Source of the DNA: CBDULX01 sp048550535
GTDB lineage: Bacteria; Pseudomonadota; Gammaproteobacteria; SZUA-229
NCBI GenBank assembly: GCA_048550535.1
Contig: JBLYYN010000200.1
Location: 1-16,485 of the forward strand
DNA: 16,485 nt
Direction: 5' to 3'
The position numbers and the translations under genes were made by a program. The notes below the pieces were generated by a model. It searched no databases. It was not told the DNA's origin and saw only the letters and a list, made by a program, of their open reading frames with translations. This document shows, piece by piece, positions 15,449 to 16,485 of the stretch; positions within the stretch are counted from its first letter, which is position 1, and each line of letters opens with the position of its first letter.

Positions 15449-16485
15449 CTAGCCGGCTAAGTTTGACTCCAGTATCTCCAGCTCCATACTGAGCTCCAAC
15501 CATTGCTCTTCAGTATCTGCCAGCTGTTTGAGTAAACTGCCCTGTTCCTGGCCCAGCGCCTGCAAACGCTGGCGATTTTCAGCCTCATATATTTTCGGCT
15601 GCGCCAGTTCTTCCTCGATCTGTTGTTTACGCAGATTCATCGACTCAATCGACTGCTCCAGTGTTTTCAGCTGACTTTTGACTGGCTGCAACTGCTGACG
15701 TAGCTCCGCCTGCTGCTGTCGCTGCTCCTTTCTGGATGCTACGGGCCTATCAAGCACAGCTACCTGGTCGAACTCCTGTTTCGGCTGCATCAACCATTGT
15801 CGATACTGATCCAGATCGCCATCAAACTCGATAACTTTGCCCTGATCCACCAGCAGAAATTGATCGGTGACCACTCGTAACAGATGTCGATCATGAGACA
15901 CCAGCAACATAGCCCCCTCAAAATCCTGCAGAGCCAGACTCAGTGCATGGCGCATTTCCAGATCCAGATGGTTGGTGGGCTCATCCAGTAATAATAAATT
16001 AGGTTTCTGATATATCAGCAGCGCCAGTACCAGACGCGCTTTTTCACCCCCGGAAAAGGGTTGCACTGCTTGCAACACCTGATCGCCATGAAAATTATAG
16101 CCCCCAAGATAGGTACGAATTTGCTGTTCCGTGAGCTTCGGATCCAGCCGCTGCATATGCAATAGAGCACTGGCCTGCATATCCAGTAACTCCATCTGAT
16201 GCTGGGCAAAGTAACCTATTTTCAGTTCTGATGATGATACGCACTCACCGCAATGAGGACTTAGCTCACCTGCCAGCAATTTAATCAGGGTGGATTTTCC
16301 AGCTCCGTTATGCCCAAGCAACGCGATACGTTCACCGGGCATCAGGCTTAGTTTCACTTTATTCAAAATGATTTTATCGCCATAACCGATGGACACTTCA
16401 TCCAGTCGTAACAAGGGGTGCGGTAACTTGCTGGGCTTGAAAAATTTAAAATGAAACGGAGAATCTACATGGGCCTGTGAAATCA
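15449..16485 (-). CDS. yheS: ABC-F ATPase YheS, C-terminal half (5' end outside window)
   Basis: ABC-F proteins are soluble twin-ATPase factors that act on ribosomes. The frame is open to the window edge; the N-terminal half is missing. The visible part begins with the linker VDSPFHFKF and LLRLDEVSIGYG, then the second nucleotide-binding domain: Walker A GHNGAGKST, signature FSGGEKARL, Walker B LLLLDEPTNHLDL and the switch SHDRHLL. The end is a Gln- and Glu-rich coiled coil. DSPFHF, GYFAQHQ and YLGGYNFHGD are close to what I recall of E. coli YheS, supporting that name over Uup or EttA. The HD-GYP-like and rhodanese genes follow on the same strand with an 82-base gap, suggesting a shared transcript. 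Confidence 0.93.
   Translation of the reverse strand, partial: ISQAHVDSPFHFKFFKPSKLPHPLLRLDEVSIGYGDKIILNKVKLSLMPGERIALLGHNGAGKSTLIKLLAGELSPHCGECVSSSELKIGYFAQHQMELLDMQASALLHMQRLDPKLTEQQIRTYLGGYNFHGDQVLQAVQPFSGGEKARLVLALLIYQKPNLLLLDEPTNHLDLEMRHALSLALQDFEGAMLLVSHDRHLLRVVTDQFLLVDQGKVIEFDGDLDQYRQWLMQPKQEFDQVAVLDRPVASRKEQRQQQAELRQQLQPVKSQLKTLEQSIESMNLRKQQIEEELAQPKIYEAENRQRLQALGQEQGSLLKQLADTEEQWLELSMELEILESNLAG

Overview
The window looks like a piece of a gammaproteobacterial chromosome with moderate GC in genes and AT-rich spacers. The evidence is a hemG-type protoporphyrinogen oxidase, a YheS-type ABC-F ATPase, a DUF465/YdcH-like protein, MsrB, and dense proteobacterial-style hydrogenase and hyp genes with ATGA overlaps. 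A facultative or microaerobic, possibly chemolithotrophic lifestyle is inferred from the hydrogenase. Species cannot be named from the sequence alone.

Layout. Bases 1-1891 (+): the 3' part of hypF, then complete hypE, overlapping; these are NiFe cofactor (cyanide ligand) maturation genes. Bases 1892-2433: convergent spacer with hairpins and a candidate 37-aa membrane peptide on the minus strand. Bases 2434-4002 (-): a 522-aa exported acidic protein resembling choice-of-anchor F proteins, with a CARDB-like C-terminal domain. Bases 4003-5106: a 1.1-kb AT-rich stretch without a convincing gene but with nested inverted repeats. Bases 5107-5448 (+): an unrecognised small membrane protein. Bases 5467-5673 (-): DUF465/YdcH-like coiled-coil protein. 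Bases 5885-10348 (+): a tight five-gene operon, hydB-hydG-hydD-hydA plus a maturation protease, encoding a group 3b bidirectional NAD(P)-linked NiFe hydrogenase (sulfhydrogenase type). Bases 10429-10463: five tandem ACTTANN heptamers. Bases 10468-10872 (-): msrB. Bases 11333-13473: DUF3562 protein, cysteine-rich CWC-like protein, hemG and a monohaem c-type cytochrome lipoprotein, separated by AT-rich spacers. Bases 13563-13607: a clear rho-independent terminator. Bases 13770-16485 (-): a probable operon yheS, then an HD-GYP-like protein with a degenerate CheA-like Hpt domain, then a single-domain rhodanese.

How it works together. HydD (small) and HydA (large, NiFe) form the hydrogenase module. 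HydG (FAD, NAD(P), 2Fe-2S) and HydB (two 4Fe-4S) form the diaphorase/sulfur-reductase module. HypE and HypF supply the cyanide ligands and the last gene of the operon should trim the HydA C-terminus. The hydrogenase and its dedicated accessory genes are therefore split by about 4 kb of unrelated-looking DNA. I see no complete undescribed system. The best leads are the small membrane ORF after hypE, the three-way-junction repeat near 4.6 kb, the FNR-like site before hydB, the divergent metal site of the protease, the heptamer array, and the degenerate Hpt/HD-GYP protein.
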